DNA of 64,000 bases from Firmicutes bacterium HGW-Firmicutes-11 (GCA_002840285.1 PHAE01000007.1:1-64000); one strand, 5' to 3'; positions 26,023 to 35,874 are shown, counted from the first letter of the stretch. The notes: generated from the letters alone by a model not told the origin. Program-made: numbers and translations.

Positions 26023-26313
26023 TTATTCCGCAACCTCTGTCGTGACTTCTGCGCCGGCAGATTTTCCCGGTTTGGCGATTCCCGCTTTCTTCAGCAGGGC
26101 CTTCACAGTTTCGGTGGGTTGCGCGCCATTCATCAGCCATTTTTCTGCTTTTTCCGCATCGATCTTGACTTCTGCAGGATCAGTCAACGGGTTGTAATAC
26201 CCCAGTTCTTCAATGAATCTTCCGTCTCTCGGTGCGCGGGAATCGGCTACGACAACTCTGTAGAACGGCTTCTTTTTTGCGCCCATTCTCTTCAATCTGA
26301 TTTTAACTGCCAT
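26023..26313 (-). CDS. rpsP: 30S ribosomal protein S16
   Basis: A 96-residue S16 beginning [19 protein letters not shown] with [15 protein letters not shown], both family signatures. It has a short alanine/glutamate-rich tail. GGAGGAAAG precedes the ATG. It follows ffh in the operon. Confidence 0.98.
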   Translation of the reverse strand: MAVKIRLKRMGAKKKPFYRVVVADSRAPRDGRFIEELGYYNPLTDPAEVKIDAEKAEKWLMNGAQPTETVKALLKKAGIAKPGKSAGAEVTTEVAE

Positions 26314-26359
26314 TTTCTTTCCTCCTTGGATAACTGAATATTGTTTGTTGCGTTCTATG

Positions 26360-27703
26360 TCAAGGATTGATACCTCTGAACATCTTGTTTTTTTTGTGCT
26401 TTGGCGCCATATTGAATTGCTTCATCATCTTCTTCGTGTCTTCGTATTTCCGGATCAATTGATTGATCTTTGCTACCGTAAGTCCGCTCCCCGCGGCGAT
26501 CCGCTTCCTTCGACTGGCATTGAGAAGCGATGGATCCTTGCGTTCTTCTTTTGTCATCGACTGGATGATGGCTTCCATGTGGCGAAACTCCCGTTCGCTC
26601 TGTTCCATGTTCACGTCCTTCATCTGTTTGCCCCCCATGCCCGGGAGCATATCCATCATTTTGGAAAGCCCGCCCATGAGCTTGATTTGTCCAAACTGCT
26701 CCAGAAAGTCTTCCAGCGTGAACTCATTCTTTCGCATTTTCTTTTCGAGAACAGCAGCTTTTTCCTCATCGTAGGATTCCTGCGCCTTTTCGATCAGGCT
26801 CATCATATCGCCCATGCCCAGGATCCGGGACGCCATTCGCTCCGGATGGAAGGGTTCCAACGCATCCATTTTTTCACCGACACCGATGAATTTGATGGGT
26901 TTGCCGGTGACTGCTTTGGCAGACAAGGCAGCTCCACCTCTGGAATCGCCGTCAAGCTTGGTCATGATGATTCCATCGATCCCCAGAGCTTCGTCGAACC
27001 CCTGGGCGACGTTGACCGCATCCTGACCTGTCATGGCATCGACGACCAGCAGTATCTCGTGTGGCTTGGTTTTCTTTTTGATCCGAACCAGTTCACCCAT
27101 CAATTCCTGATCGATGTGAAGCCGTCCCGACGTGTCCAGGATCAGTACATTGTATCCTTTGCGTTCTGCTTCCTTGGCGGCTTCTTCTGCGATTCGTTCC
27201 GGATCTTTGCTGTCCCGCATCGTGAACACAGGAACGCCGACGGATTTACCCACGATCTCCAGCTGATCGATCGCCGCCGGCCGATAAACGTCGCAAGCCG
27301 CCAGCATAGGATTTTTTCCGTTTTTCTTAAGGTATGCAGCCAGTTTGCCACAGGTCGTCGTTTTTCCCGAACCCTGAAGGCCGGCGATCAATAAAACAGT
27401 GAAGCCCTTGGGAGAATATGTGATTTTGCTGTTGGTGCCTCCCATCAGAGAGATCAGCTCGTCATTGACGATCTTGACGACCTGCTGTCCCGGGGTGAGG
27501 CTTCCCAGAACCTCTTCGCCAAGTGATTTCGCCTTGACAGTGGCAACAAAGTCTTTGACGATCTTGAAGTTGACGTCGGCTTCCAGCAATGCGAGTTTGA
27601 CTTCGCGCATCGCCTCGTCGATATCGGTTTCCGTCAGTACGCCTTTACCTCTGAGTTTCTTGAATACTCCCTGTAGTTTTTCCGAAAGTCCTTCAAATGC
27701 CAT
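26360..27703 (-). CDS. ffh: signal recognition particle protein Ffh
   Basis: A 447-residue SRP54 GTPase that targets nascent membrane proteins to FtsY. The order is an N domain (1-90), a G domain with GLQGSGKTT (about 108-116), DTSGR and TKLDGD, and a C-terminal M domain with the methionine-rich finger and the RNA-binding [13 protein letters not shown]. ylxM lies immediately upstream; ftsY is not in the window. Confidence 0.98.
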   Translation of the reverse strand: MAFEGLSEKLQGVFKKLRGKGVLTETDIDEAMREVKLALLEADVNFKIVKDFVATVKAKSLGEEVLGSLTPGQQVVKIVNDELISLMGGTNSKITYSPKGFTVLLIAGLQGSGKTTTCGKLAAYLKKNGKNPMLAACDVYRPAAIDQLEIVGKSVGVPVFTMRDSKDPERIAEEAAKEAERKGYNVLILDTSGRLHIDQELMGELVRIKKKTKPHEILLVVDAMTGQDAVNVAQGFDEALGIDGIIMTKLDGDSRGGAALSAKAVTGKPIKFIGVGEKMDALEPFHPERMASRILGMGDMMSLIEKAQESYDEEKAAVLEKKMRKNEFTLEDFLEQFGQIKLMGGLSKMMDMLPGMGGKQMKDVNMEQSEREFRHMEAIIQSMTKEERKDPSLLNASRRKRIAAGSGLTVAKINQLIRKYEDTKKMMKQFNMAPKHKKNKMFRGINP

Positions 27704-27720
27704 GTGCGTCTTTCCTTTGC

Positions 27721-28077
27721 TTATCGTTCCAATCCGTCGATCGCCTGTTTCATGTTGTCCAGCGCCCGATGGAATTCCTTGTCATTATCATACAGGGCCG
27801 TGAGAGCGCCGATTTCCTGCCGAACCGTATTGAGTGCCTGCTCTGTGTCGGAAAATCGTTTGACCAGGCCCAGTTTTGCTTCGAAACCCGCCAGTTTTTC
27901 CATTGCCCGCTTCAAGGCTTCGTGAACGCCCTGGCGAGTGATGTCGTATTCCTGACCGATCTCTGCCAGACTGTAGTTGTCTTCGTGATATAGACGAAAA
28001 ATCTCCCGTTGTTTTTCCGGCAACAGATCGCCGTAAAAATCATATAGCATGCTGATTTCTTTGACCTGTTCAAGCAT
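27721..28077 (-). CDS. ylxM: YlxM/p13-like DNA-binding protein
   Basis: A 118-residue helix-turn-helix protein of the YlxM family. It has YGDLLPEKQREIFRLYHEDN, then the sigma-70 region-4-like helix-turn-helix LAEIGQEYDITRQGVHEALK, and a C-terminal helix. It precedes ffh in most Firmicutes and may modulate SRP function or expression. It is the first gene after the promoter at 28104-28132. Confidence 0.92.
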   Translation of the reverse strand: MLEQVKEISMLYDFYGDLLPEKQREIFRLYHEDNYSLAEIGQEYDITRQGVHEALKRAMEKLAGFEAKLGLVKRFSDTEQALNTVRQEIGALTALYDNDKEFHRALDNMKQAIDGLER

Positions 28078-28103
28078 TGTTTCTTCCGCCTCTCAACCAA
28101 ATC

Positions 28104-28132
28104 AAGATATCACAGGCAGTGACCGGTGTCAA
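28104..28132 (-). promoter_or_regulatory. promoter of ylxM-ffh-rpsP-khpA-rimM-trmD
   Basis: Minus strand: perfect -35 TTGACA (28127-28132), 17-base spacer, -10 TATCTT (28104-28109), 27 bases before the ylxM ATG. It is probably the main promoter for a run of genes with small gaps reaching to about 19482. Confidence 0.85.
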
Positions 28133-28165
28133 CTATTTTTATTTACATCTATTGTCCTCAGAAAT

Positions 28166-28723
28166 CTAACGATGCTCTTCTCTTGTCATGGAATAACAGG
28201 CCACATCTCTCACTTCCCCATTATAGACTGTATGTGCCCGGCGCAAGGTACCTTCGTATGTGAATCCGCTCTTGTCGATGACTCTGCCGGAACGTTGATT
28301 TCTGGGATCCCGGTAGATCGCGATCATTGAAAGCTCCAGTTCGGAGAATCCATAACGGATCGCCGCTTCCACAGCTTCGGTCATGAATCCTTTGCCCCAG
28401 TGCTCCTCAGCGAGAGCATACCCCAATTCCATGCAGGTCGGCACGTTTCTCTTCGTGTCTTGTTCAAACCCAATGGATCCGATGACTTTGCCGCTGCTCC
28501 GCTCCACGATGGCCCAGCAACTGTATTTATCTAGAAAGAGATCCCGAATGATGTCCTTGGATTCTTCCACCGTCTCGTGAGGCTTCCAGCCGCCATGGGG
28601 TCCCACGTTGGGATTGCTTGCATAGTCGAAAAGATCCTCCGCGTCGTCGAAACACCAGCCGCGAAGAAGCAAGCGCTTCGTTTCTATTTGTTTCATTTCC
28701 TGCTTTTGATTGTTTTCTTCCAT
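28166..28723 (-). CDS. RimJ/RimL-type GNAT N-acetyltransferase
   Basis: A 185-residue acetyltransferase of the GNAT_3 group. It begins QIETKRLLLRGWCFDDAEDL, has the acetyl-CoA-binding block YALAEEHWGKGFMTEAV and ends with NQRSGRVIDKSGFTYEGTLR. Such enzymes acetylate N-terminal alanine or serine of ribosomal proteins or small molecules; the substrate cannot be predicted. It is a single gene, divergent from trkA. Confidence 0.9.
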   Translation of the reverse strand: MEENNQKQEMKQIETKRLLLRGWCFDDAEDLFDYASNPNVGPHGGWKPHETVEESKDIIRDLFLDKYSCWAIVERSSGKVIGSIGFEQDTKRNVPTCMELGYALAEEHWGKGFMTEAVEAAIRYGFSELELSMIAIYRDPRNQRSGRVIDKSGFTYEGTLRRAHTVYNGEVRDVACYSMTREEHR

Positions 28724-28817
28724 TGTCTGTTCTCCCTCTTCTTGTTTTTTAATGTATCAGAATCGGCCGATCTTGTCCATGCCACAGCGCGGAAGCCCAA
28801 AACAGAAGGAAAAGCTC

Positions 28818-28845
28818 TTGCGTTCATTTTCATTCGGGTTATAAT
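28818..28845 (+). promoter_or_regulatory. promoter of trkA-trkH-trkH
   Basis: TTGCGT (28818-28823), 16-base spacer, perfect TATAAT (28840-28845), about 42 bases before the trkA ATG. Confidence 0.7.
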
Positions 28846-28887
28846 GGATGTAATAATCGACATACCCAGTCAAAGGAGCTTATTGCT

Positions 28888-30252
28888 ATGAAGATCGCCA
28901 TCGTTGGGGCAGGAAAACAGGGAATTACCATAACGGAATCCCTGCTGGGTTGCGGATATGAGGTCACTCTGATCGACAAGGATCCAGAACTGCTGCAGAA
29001 AGTAGTCAGTCAGATGGATCTTTTGACTGTCAGCGGCAATGCAAAAAACATTGCGCTCCTGAAAGAGATCAAAATCAATACCTATGACTATCTGATCGCA
29101 GTAACAGATGACGATGAAAAAAACATCGTGATCTGCACCCTGGCGAAAAAACTCGGCTGCGGCAGCGTCATCGCCAGAGTCAGAGGACCGGAGCACGTGA
29201 ACCAAATGGAGTTTATCAAAGAAACGATGTCCATTGACTTCATCGTCAACCCGGATCTGGCGATCGCCAATGAAATTTCCAAATACCTGGTGGAAAAGTA
29301 CACATTGTCCGACGGCTACTTCTCCATCGGTAAAATATCGATCATCGAATTCACTGCTGACCGTCTGCCGGTGATCCTGCACAAGAAGATCTCCGAAGTG
29401 GCAAAGATGTTGGACAACATGCTCGTCGTTGCCATATCCCGCAGTGGAAAGATCATTATCCCCGATGGATCAGTCCAGGTGCAGGAAGATGATATTTTAT
29501 ATGTCCTTGGTGAAGACGGGCCGATCCAAAAGATCAATGCCATCGTTCACGAGAAGAAAAAGTTCACCGATCTGCAACGAGTCATGATCGCCGGCGGCGG
29601 AAAAATAGGATATTATCTGGCTCAGCAGCTTGCTGCTCACAACATTGCAGTCAAAATCATCGAAATCGACAAGGCCAGGTGCCAGTATCTTTCGGAGCAT
29701 TTGGATAACGTGATCGTTCTTCACGGCGATGCTACCGATCCTTCGCTTCTGGATGACGAAAATATCGACGAGATGGATGCCTTCGTCACTGTCACAGGAT
29801 TTGATGAAGAAAATCTTCTTCTTGCACTGATCGCCAACCAGAAGAACATTGAAGATGTTGTCGCCAAGGTGAGCCGGAAAAGTTACGCGGACCTCATTGA
29901 AAAAATGGGAGTGAGCATGGCTCTCAATCCTTTGGATATGACGGCCAACACCATTCTCCGATTGATACAAGGGCCCAAAAAAGTCATCTTTTCCAAGATG
30001 ATCCAGGGTCAGGCAGAGTTCATCGAAATTCTCGCGGATAAGAGCATGAAGCTGGTTGACACTCCCCTGTCCCAGTTGAATCTTCCAAAAGGCATCATCA
30101 TCGCAGCGATCCATCGTGGAGATCAGGCGATCATTCCCAAAGGTGATACCACTATTAAAGAGGGAGACCAGGTCATCATCCTCTCTCTGCTGTCCCAGGT
30201 CTCAAAGCTTGAGAAATACTTCCAGGCAAAGATGTGGAACTTTTCATTGTAA
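28888..30252 (+). CDS. trkA: Trk potassium uptake regulatory subunit TrkA
   Basis: A 454-residue peripheral membrane protein that gates TrkH. It contains two RCK_N-RCK_C repeats: the first NAD-binding motif is IVGAGKQGITITESL (residues 4-18) and the second is IAGGGKIGYYLAQQL near 233-247. Acidic DKD and EID ends follow the second strand of each repeat. AAGGAG precedes the ATG by ten bases. It is followed 30 bp later by the first of two trkH genes, so one gating protein may serve two channel subunits. Confidence 0.95.
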   Translation: MKIAIVGAGKQGITITESLLGCGYEVTLIDKDPELLQKVVSQMDLLTVSGNAKNIALLKEIKINTYDYLIAVTDDDEKNIVICTLAKKLGCGSVIARVRGPEHVNQMEFIKETMSIDFIVNPDLAIANEISKYLVEKYTLSDGYFSIGKISIIEFTADRLPVILHKKISEVAKMLDNMLVVAISRSGKIIIPDGSVQVQEDDILYVLGEDGPIQKINAIVHEKKKFTDLQRVMIAGGGKIGYYLAQQLAAHNIAVKIIEIDKARCQYLSEHLDNVIVLHGDATDPSLLDDENIDEMDAFVTVTGFDEENLLLALIANQKNIEDVVAKVSRKSYADLIEKMGVSMALNPLDMTANTILRLIQGPKKVIFSKMIQGQAEFIEILADKSMKLVDTPLSQLNLPKGIIIAAIHRGDQAIIPKGDTTIKEGDQVIILSLLSQVSKLEKYFQAKMWNFSL

Positions 30253-30282
30253 CACCCTGTCGGAAATGAGGCGCGTTGTCAG

Positions 30283-31746
30283 ATGGCATTCAACTACAGA
30301 TTGATTTTTCGCGTTACCGCTATGGTCATTTTGCTATTGGCCGTCGCCATGGTTCCGGCTATGTTCGTCAGCCTTCTTTATGGTGAGCGGGATACCGCTC
30401 TCGCATTTCTTGGCGCCATTCTTCCCACCGCCGTGGTTTCTTTGCCCTTCGTGATTTATCTGAAACCCTTAAAACCAACGATCCATATACGGGACGGGTT
30501 TCTTATCGTTTCCCTCTCCTGGATCATTGGATCGCTGTTCGGTGCATTGCCTTTCCTGATTTCCGGAGCGATCCCCGGTTTTGCTGATGCATTCTTTGAA
30601 AGTGCATCCGGCTTTACCACGACCGGTGCTTCTATACTTTCTGATGTGGAAGTTCTGCCTCGTGGCATTCTTTTTTGGAGATCCTTCACCCATTGGCTGG
30701 GAGGAATGGGCATCCTGATCTTTGCGATCGCTCTCTTTCCGTCCCTTAAACTGGGAAGTTTTTTGATTGCGAAAGCAGAGGCTCCCGGCCCCTCTCTGGA
30801 TAAACTTACACCAAAGCTCTCCGATTCTGCAAAACTGCTCTATTACGTTTACACGGGAATGACGATCGCAGAGGTGCTTCTTTTGATGCTTGGCGGACTC
30901 GACCTGTTCGATGCCATGATCCATACCTTTGGAACCGTTGCGACAGGAGGTTTTTCAAGTTACAATGCCAGCATCGCTCACTTTGACAGCCTCTATGTTG
31001 AGATGGTCGTTGTCGTGTTCATGATCCTGGCAGGAACCAATTTCAACCTGTATTTTCTCTTGCTTCGTAGAAATATGAAGGGTTTTCTCGCAGACAGGGA
31101 GTGGCGCACCTATATGGGAGTGATCGTTGCGTCCTTTGTTTCGATCACATTCCTTTTGAACCATTTTAAAATAGACGCAAGCATTGGAGAAAGCATGCGG
31201 CTTTCCATATTTCAGACGGTCACGATCCTTACTACCACGGGATTTGCTACTGCAGATTTTAGCTTTTGGCCAACCACCTGCCTGGTGATACTGCTTGTGT
31301 TGATGTTTATCGGCGGCTGCTCCGGCTCGACCAGCGGAGCAATGAAATCCATCCGGTTCCTCGTACTGTTCAAGTTGATCAAGCGAGGGATCAAGAAACG
31401 CCTCCATCCAAACGCTGTTGTGCCGATCAAACTCGCAGGAAAAAATGTAGCAAGCGATCGGGTCTCCAACATCGCCAGCTTTATTTTCACCTATTTGCTC
31501 TTGTTTGTACTTGGCGCTCTTGTCGTTTCCTTGGAAGGGACGGATCTGGTGACTGCGATCAGCGCGTCTGCCGCATGCCTCGGCAACATTGGCCCAGGTT
31601 TTGGCGAGGTTGGCCCCATGGTGAACTATGGCTTTTTATCCGCTCCCACAAAGCTCTTCCTTTCTATGATGATGATTGCAGGTCGATTGGAGCTTTTCAC
31701 GATTCTGCTTTTATTTACTCGCACGTTCTGGAATCCGGACCGGTAG
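30283..31746 (+). CDS. trkH: Trk potassium channel subunit TrkH (copy 1)
   Basis: A 487-residue polytopic protein with four pore-loop repeats. The selectivity loops read TTTGA (after residue 105), ATGGF, TTTGF and GNIGPG, each with the pore glycine. The motif APGPSLDKLTPKLSDSAKLLY lies between repeats. It imports potassium together with TrkA. The closest neighbour is its own paralogue 21 bp downstream. Confidence 0.95.
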   Translation: MAFNYRLIFRVTAMVILLLAVAMVPAMFVSLLYGERDTALAFLGAILPTAVVSLPFVIYLKPLKPTIHIRDGFLIVSLSWIIGSLFGALPFLISGAIPGFADAFFESASGFTTTGASILSDVEVLPRGILFWRSFTHWLGGMGILIFAIALFPSLKLGSFLIAKAEAPGPSLDKLTPKLSDSAKLLYYVYTGMTIAEVLLLMLGGLDLFDAMIHTFGTVATGGFSSYNASIAHFDSLYVEMVVVVFMILAGTNFNLYFLLLRRNMKGFLADREWRTYMGVIVASFVSITFLLNHFKIDASIGESMRLSIFQTVTILTTTGFATADFSFWPTTCLVILLVLMFIGGCSGSTSGAMKSIRFLVLFKLIKRGIKKRLHPNAVVPIKLAGKNVASDRVSNIASFIFTYLLLFVLGALVVSLEGTDLVTAISASAACLGNIGPGFGEVGPMVNYGFLSAPTKLFLSMMMIAGRLELFTILLLFTRTFWNPDR

Positions 31747-31767
31747 CCAGAGAAAGGGATCGCACCG

Positions 31768-33231
31768 ATGCATTTGAATCATCGTATCGTACTTAATATC
31801 TTAGGAATCATATTGGCCATCTTGGGCTTATCTATGGTGCCATCGGCTATGATCTCGATTCTTTATCGAGAATACCGTGTTGCTGTTTCATTTTTTCTGA
31901 TCCTTGTACCGATGGTCGTGTTCGGATTGATCCTACACCGGGTCGTCAAACCAAAGTCTCCCAAATTAAAGGTTCGCGAGGGATTCGTGGTCGTTGGCGC
32001 CAGCTGGCTGATCGCTTCCTTCTTCGGCGCTCTTCCTTATCTGATGTCCGGCGTTTTACCCACCTTCATCGATGCATTCTTTGAATCCACTTCCTCTTTT
32101 ACTACGACCGGGTCTTCCATCATTCAAAACATCGAATTTTTACCTCGTGGTCTTGTTTTTTGGCGATCCTTCAGTCAATGGCTGGGCGGCATGGGGATAC
32201 TGGTTTTTGCTGTTTCACTGCTTCCCGCTTTAGGGATCAGTGGTCAGCAGATCGCAAATACTGAAACACCCGGGCCTTCCTTGAGTAAACTGAAGCCCAA
32301 GATGGCGGATTCGGCAAAATTGCTCTATGCCATTTATGGCGGACTCACTTTGTCAGCGATCGCATTGCTTCTTCTAGGTGGGTTAAGCCTGTTCGATTCC
32401 TGCATCGTTGCTTTCGGAAGCGTCGCTTCCGGGGGTTTGATCAATTACAGCGCAGGCGCAGCCCATTTTGACAGTGCCTACATCGAGTTCGTCATCACCT
32501 TATTTACAATTCTTGCCTGTACCAATTTTACGCTCTATTACAGTTTGGTTCGAGGGGAAATACGGCACTTTCTCAAAGATCGTGAGCTTCACACCTTTTT
32601 AGGTCTTCTCGGGATCGGCTTCCTACTGGTGTCTTTGAATTTATGGCTATCTGATACAACCACATCATTAGGAGAAGCTCTTCGCTTTGCCATGTTTCAC
32701 ACTGCAAGTTTTGCAACTACTACCGGCGTTTTTAGCGAAAATTACGATCTTTGGCCTTCCTTCAGCAAAATGATACTGTTCATACTGATGATGGTAGGAG
32801 CCTGTTCTGCATCTACCGGAGGCGGCATCAAGATCATTCGGGTCATGGTTCTCGTTAAGCTGATTTTACGCGGTTTCTTCATCCGGCTTCACCCGCGGGC
32901 TATCGTGCCGATCAAAATCCAAAATAAAGTAGTGACTTCAGACAGCATGGCAGGTATCATGTCATTTCTGTATCTTTATCTGTTAATCTATATCATCAGC
33001 GTTTTTGTGCTTTCGTTTGAAAACATGGATCTGGTCACGACCCTTAGCGCAACAGGAGCGATCCTGAACAACATAGGAGCCGGCTTCGGGTTGGTTGGAC
33101 CCGGCGGCTCCTTTGCTGTATTTTCTCCATTTTCTAAACTTTATATGAGTTTTCTGATGATCACAGGCAGATTGGAACTCTTCACGATCCTGCTGTTCTT
33201 CATGCCTTCCTTCTGGAATCCGGATCGCTGA
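31768..33231 (+). CDS. trkH: Trk potassium channel subunit TrkH (copy 2)
   Basis: The same length as copy 1 (487 residues) and clearly paralogous, yet diverged: pore loops TTTGS, ASGGL, TTTGV and NNIGAG. All four pore glycines are kept, so it should still conduct potassium, but loops 2 and 4 differ next to the glycine and could change affinity or selectivity. Its stop codon abuts the stop of the convergent aldehyde oxidoreductase gene with no gap, so no dedicated terminator is visible. Confidence 0.94.
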   Translation: MHLNHRIVLNILGIILAILGLSMVPSAMISILYREYRVAVSFFLILVPMVVFGLILHRVVKPKSPKLKVREGFVVVGASWLIASFFGALPYLMSGVLPTFIDAFFESTSSFTTTGSSIIQNIEFLPRGLVFWRSFSQWLGGMGILVFAVSLLPALGISGQQIANTETPGPSLSKLKPKMADSAKLLYAIYGGLTLSAIALLLLGGLSLFDSCIVAFGSVASGGLINYSAGAAHFDSAYIEFVITLFTILACTNFTLYYSLVRGEIRHFLKDRELHTFLGLLGIGFLLVSLNLWLSDTTTSLGEALRFAMFHTASFATTTGVFSENYDLWPSFSKMILFILMMVGACSASTGGGIKIIRVMVLVKLILRGFFIRLHPRAIVPIKIQNKVVTSDSMAGIMSFLYLYLLIYIISVFVLSFENMDLVTTLSATGAILNNIGAGFGLVGPGGSFAVFSPFSKLYMSFLMITGRLELFTILLFFMPSFWNPDR

Positions 33232-35115
33232 TCAAAGGATCCAATCCAGTCCCAGTCGTTTTTTGGTTTTCTCGGTAGGGATTCCCGTCTTCGGATCCCA
33301 ACCCGCAAGCATATAATAGTCATCCAAAGCGGCTTCAAATGCTTCTTTTGTGATCCCGACTCCGGCGTTGGGTCCATCGGGTATGGGCAGGAACATCCGG
33401 TCAGGAAGAACATCATGTTCCCTTCCAAAGCCTTCTCTGGCATTATAAAGACGCATCATGTTGATCCGACGCTCGCCGATCTCCTGAAGTTCGGCAATTG
33501 AAGTCTCCCAACCGGTCCCGAATCTGCAAAACCGAATAAGGTCGTCTGGTCCGTATAACTGCCACGCAGGACCCCAGACGAACTGGCAAAGACATAGACT
33601 GTCCATCATGGAATAGTACTTTTGGGTCTCCAGTGCAAATTTGGCTTTGTTCTTGTCAAGAACCCCGTAATGCTCGACTTTTTCAAAATCTGCCAGTTGA
33701 TTGGACCAGATCCAGTCGTTGCTGTCTTCTGGTGCCATCAATGCCGGGTCATGCTCGGAAGACTGGTGGTCAGCGCCAAAGTTGTTCACCGCATAATTGA
33801 TTGCCAGGTTCGGCTTCATCTGGACCATGTGCGCCGGAATCTCCTGTCGTTTGCACGCCATGACAAAGTTCAGCGCCTCTCCTCCAATGAGTTCCGCAGC
33901 TCTGGCGCTGCCCTGTGCCAGAAGCTCTCCGATTCCTTTTTCCTTATAAGCGATTTTCTTGATCAATGGAGCAAAGGCCTTGCCATTTCCAAATGTCAGC
34001 GAAATCCCATCGGTATCTTTTAATGTGAGCAATTCCTTTTCAAAGCATTCCATGGCAAACGCGATGGTAGCACCACAGGATATGGTGTCGAGTCCGTACA
34101 TATTGCAGAGCTGGTTTGCTTCACAGATATCCGCTAGGTCCGCATTGCCGCAATAGGAACCAAAGGTGGAGATCGTCTCGTACTCCGGCCCTCCATATTC
34201 AGGATCTGCTTTCCCAGGGATATCCACTACCCCTTTGCAGCGGATCGCGCAGCCGAAACAGGTGTCTCTCTTCGCCAGCACTGTGCTGGTCAAAGTGGTG
34301 CCACGGATCTGATCCATGCCTTCCATGGTTCCCCTCGTCCAATTATAACTGGGGAGAAATCCTTCATCAGCGTGAAAATCAACAACTCCGGCTGTTCCGT
34401 TCAATGCAGTATCTACGATAGCAGCATTCGCTTCCATGCGTTCCTTGACATTCCCGGTAAGAACTTTTAAGCCCTCCGGATCTGCCGGGCGTACCGGCGA
34501 CTGGCGTTTTACAACAAGAGCTTTTAGATTTTTGGATCCCATCACTGCTCCTACACCATTTCGACCGTTTGCACGGCTTCGCATGTGAATGATGGAAGAG
34601 TAAGGCACACCCAGTTCGCCGGCGGGTCCAATGATCGAAGATTCCACCTTGCTGTCACCCAAATCATTTTGGATCCATGCTTCTGCTTCTCCAGTTATCT
34701 TCCCCCAGACAGGAGTGGCATCTTTGATCTGCACATTTTCCTTGTCGATGTAAAGATATACCGGGCGTTCTGATCTTCCGTGGAAAACGACGGAATCATA
34801 ACCGTTCGCTTTTAGATGCGCCGGTATAAAACCTCCGACTTGCGAATCTCCAGCGGTCCCAGTCAGGGGGCTTTTCGTCGTGACCGTCATTCGGCTCTGT
34901 CCACTGATCGGAATTCCCGTCAAGGGAGATACGGAAAAGATCAACTGGTTTTGCGGGGACATGGGGTCTGCTCCAGGAGCTCCATCCTGAAGCAAAAGAT
35001 ACATTCCCAGCGCCGACCCTCCCGGATAATATCGGTAGATGTCTGCCGGAAGAACTTCGACTGTATGTGTTTCATTCGTGAGATCCACGTGCAGAATTTT
35101 TGCATCACTTATCAT
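33232..35115 (-). CDS. tungsten-type aldehyde:ferredoxin oxidoreductase
   Basis: A 627-residue AOR-family enzyme that interconverts aldehydes and carboxylic acids with ferredoxin. The N-terminal domain has YPGGSALGMYLL and SGQSRMTVTTKSPLTG, the cofactor-binding start. The iron-sulfur ligands appear as CFGCAIRC in the middle and a cysteine pair CLC near residue 505. Being a true AOR rather than a related family member (formaldehyde or other substrates) is likely but not certain. It overlaps the unknown gene upstream by 4 nt and ends the sigma-54 operon that also encodes an alcohol dehydrogenase and an amino-acid permease. Confidence 0.9.
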   Translation of the reverse strand: MISDAKILHVDLTNETHTVEVLPADIYRYYPGGSALGMYLLLQDGAPGADPMSPQNQLIFSVSPLTGIPISGQSRMTVTTKSPLTGTAGDSQVGGFIPAHLKANGYDSVVFHGRSERPVYLYIDKENVQIKDATPVWGKITGEAEAWIQNDLGDSKVESSIIGPAGELGVPYSSIIHMRSRANGRNGVGAVMGSKNLKALVVKRQSPVRPADPEGLKVLTGNVKERMEANAAIVDTALNGTAGVVDFHADEGFLPSYNWTRGTMEGMDQIRGTTLTSTVLAKRDTCFGCAIRCKGVVDIPGKADPEYGGPEYETISTFGSYCGNADLADICEANQLCNMYGLDTISCGATIAFAMECFEKELLTLKDTDGISLTFGNGKAFAPLIKKIAYKEKGIGELLAQGSARAAELIGGEALNFVMACKRQEIPAHMVQMKPNLAINYAVNNFGADHQSSEHDPALMAPEDSNDWIWSNQLADFEKVEHYGVLDKNKAKFALETQKYYSMMDSLCLCQFVWGPAWQLYGPDDLIRFCRFGTGWETSIAELQEIGERRINMMRLYNAREGFGREHDVLPDRMFLPIPDGPNAGVGITKEAFEAALDDYYMLAGWDPKTGIPTEKTKKRLGLDWIL

Positions 35116-35786
35116 GAAATCACCTTCCTGTTTACTACAGCATCCGCTACTAACTCAAAAAATTCCAGCATTTTCACGCATTCTTCCGGTTTTAGTTTGA
35201 TCAAATGCATTACCGGCGGGATCAGGATCCACGTTGTCGATCCGACCAGCGTGCGGTTGCTTATGGCCCAGCTTTTCTTCGCCGGTTGGTAGACGACTTC
35301 CACATGGGTCATGTCAAGACTTACGATCCGGTCAATGATGAGTTTGTTGTTCAACAATTTCAAGTACTCGTCCAGTTCTTCTTCACTGCACTGGCTTCCT
35401 CCGTCGAGCCATACCGCATCTGTGATCCCCAGCTTTCCGATATTTTTTACGATGAATCTGCAATAATTGGTTTCCGGAAGACCAGGCATGGAATCGATCA
35501 CTGTTTTATGGTACAGATTATAAGCAAATGACCAGAAGCGATTTTCATAGGTATAGCCAATATTCAAATGCTTTAAATAATGAAAACCCTCACAATACAA
35601 TGTCTTGTTATGAAGTTCCGAGGTGCGGCGCTTAAGCCGTTCCCCCATTGCCATTCCGTAAAGGTCTGCAACATAATCGAGCTTTCTGTCTGCTCTTCGG
35701 TTCAATATGTGTCTTGGGATCTGCTTTTCTTTCACCCACTGATTGCCGATTCTCTCGTCGTCTCTTTTCCCTGGAAGAAGACCCAT
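35112..35786 (-). CDS. unknown protein in the aldehyde oxidoreductase operon
   Basis: About 224 residues if it starts at the ATG at 35786, which has AAAGGGG seven bases upstream. Starting at 35903 would overlap the permease gene. I do not recognise the family. It is soluble and mixed alpha/beta, with scattered tryptophans and cysteines (NYCRF and GGSQCSEEELDEYLKLL). The second half contains VEVVYQPAKKSWAISNRTLVG. The 4-nt overlap with the AOR gene suggests a coupled product, perhaps an accessory or a catabolic enzyme, but that is inference from position only. Confidence 0.7.
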   Translation of the reverse strand: MGLLPGKRDDERIGNQWVKEKQIPRHILNRRADRKLDYVADLYGMAMGERLKRRTSELHNKTLYCEGFHYLKHLNIGYTYENRFWSFAYNLYHKTVIDSMPGLPETNYCRFIVKNIGKLGITDAVWLDGGSQCSEEELDEYLKLLNNKLIIDRIVSLDMTHVEVVYQPAKKSWAISNRTLVGSTTWILIPPVMHLIKLKPEECVKMLEFFELVADAVVNRKVIS

Positions 35787-35814
35787 TTGCATGCCCCTTT
35801 CACTTTGTAGAAAT

Positions 35815-35842
35815 CCGGAGGCGATCGATCGAACGCCTCCGG
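35815..35842 (-). promoter_or_regulatory. hairpin between permease and unknown gene
   Basis: CCGGAGGCG (35815-35823) and CGCCTCCGG (35834-35842) form a perfect 9-bp GC-rich stem with a 10-base loop. Only ATTTCT follows on the minus strand, so termination would be partial at best; it could reduce expression of the two distal genes or protect the upstream mRNA. Confidence 0.6.
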
Positions 35843-35874
35843 CACATAACAACAGTCGATAGTTTGATCCGTTT

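Noticed and set aside
26345-27394. 349-codon plus-strand frame covering ffh
   Set aside because: Antisense shadow of the highly conserved ffh; composition typical of shadow frames.
30283-33231. The trkH pair as one duplicated gene in decay or an assembly duplicate
   Set aside because: Both frames are full length and substantially diverged at protein level, so neither an assembly duplicate nor a pseudogene.
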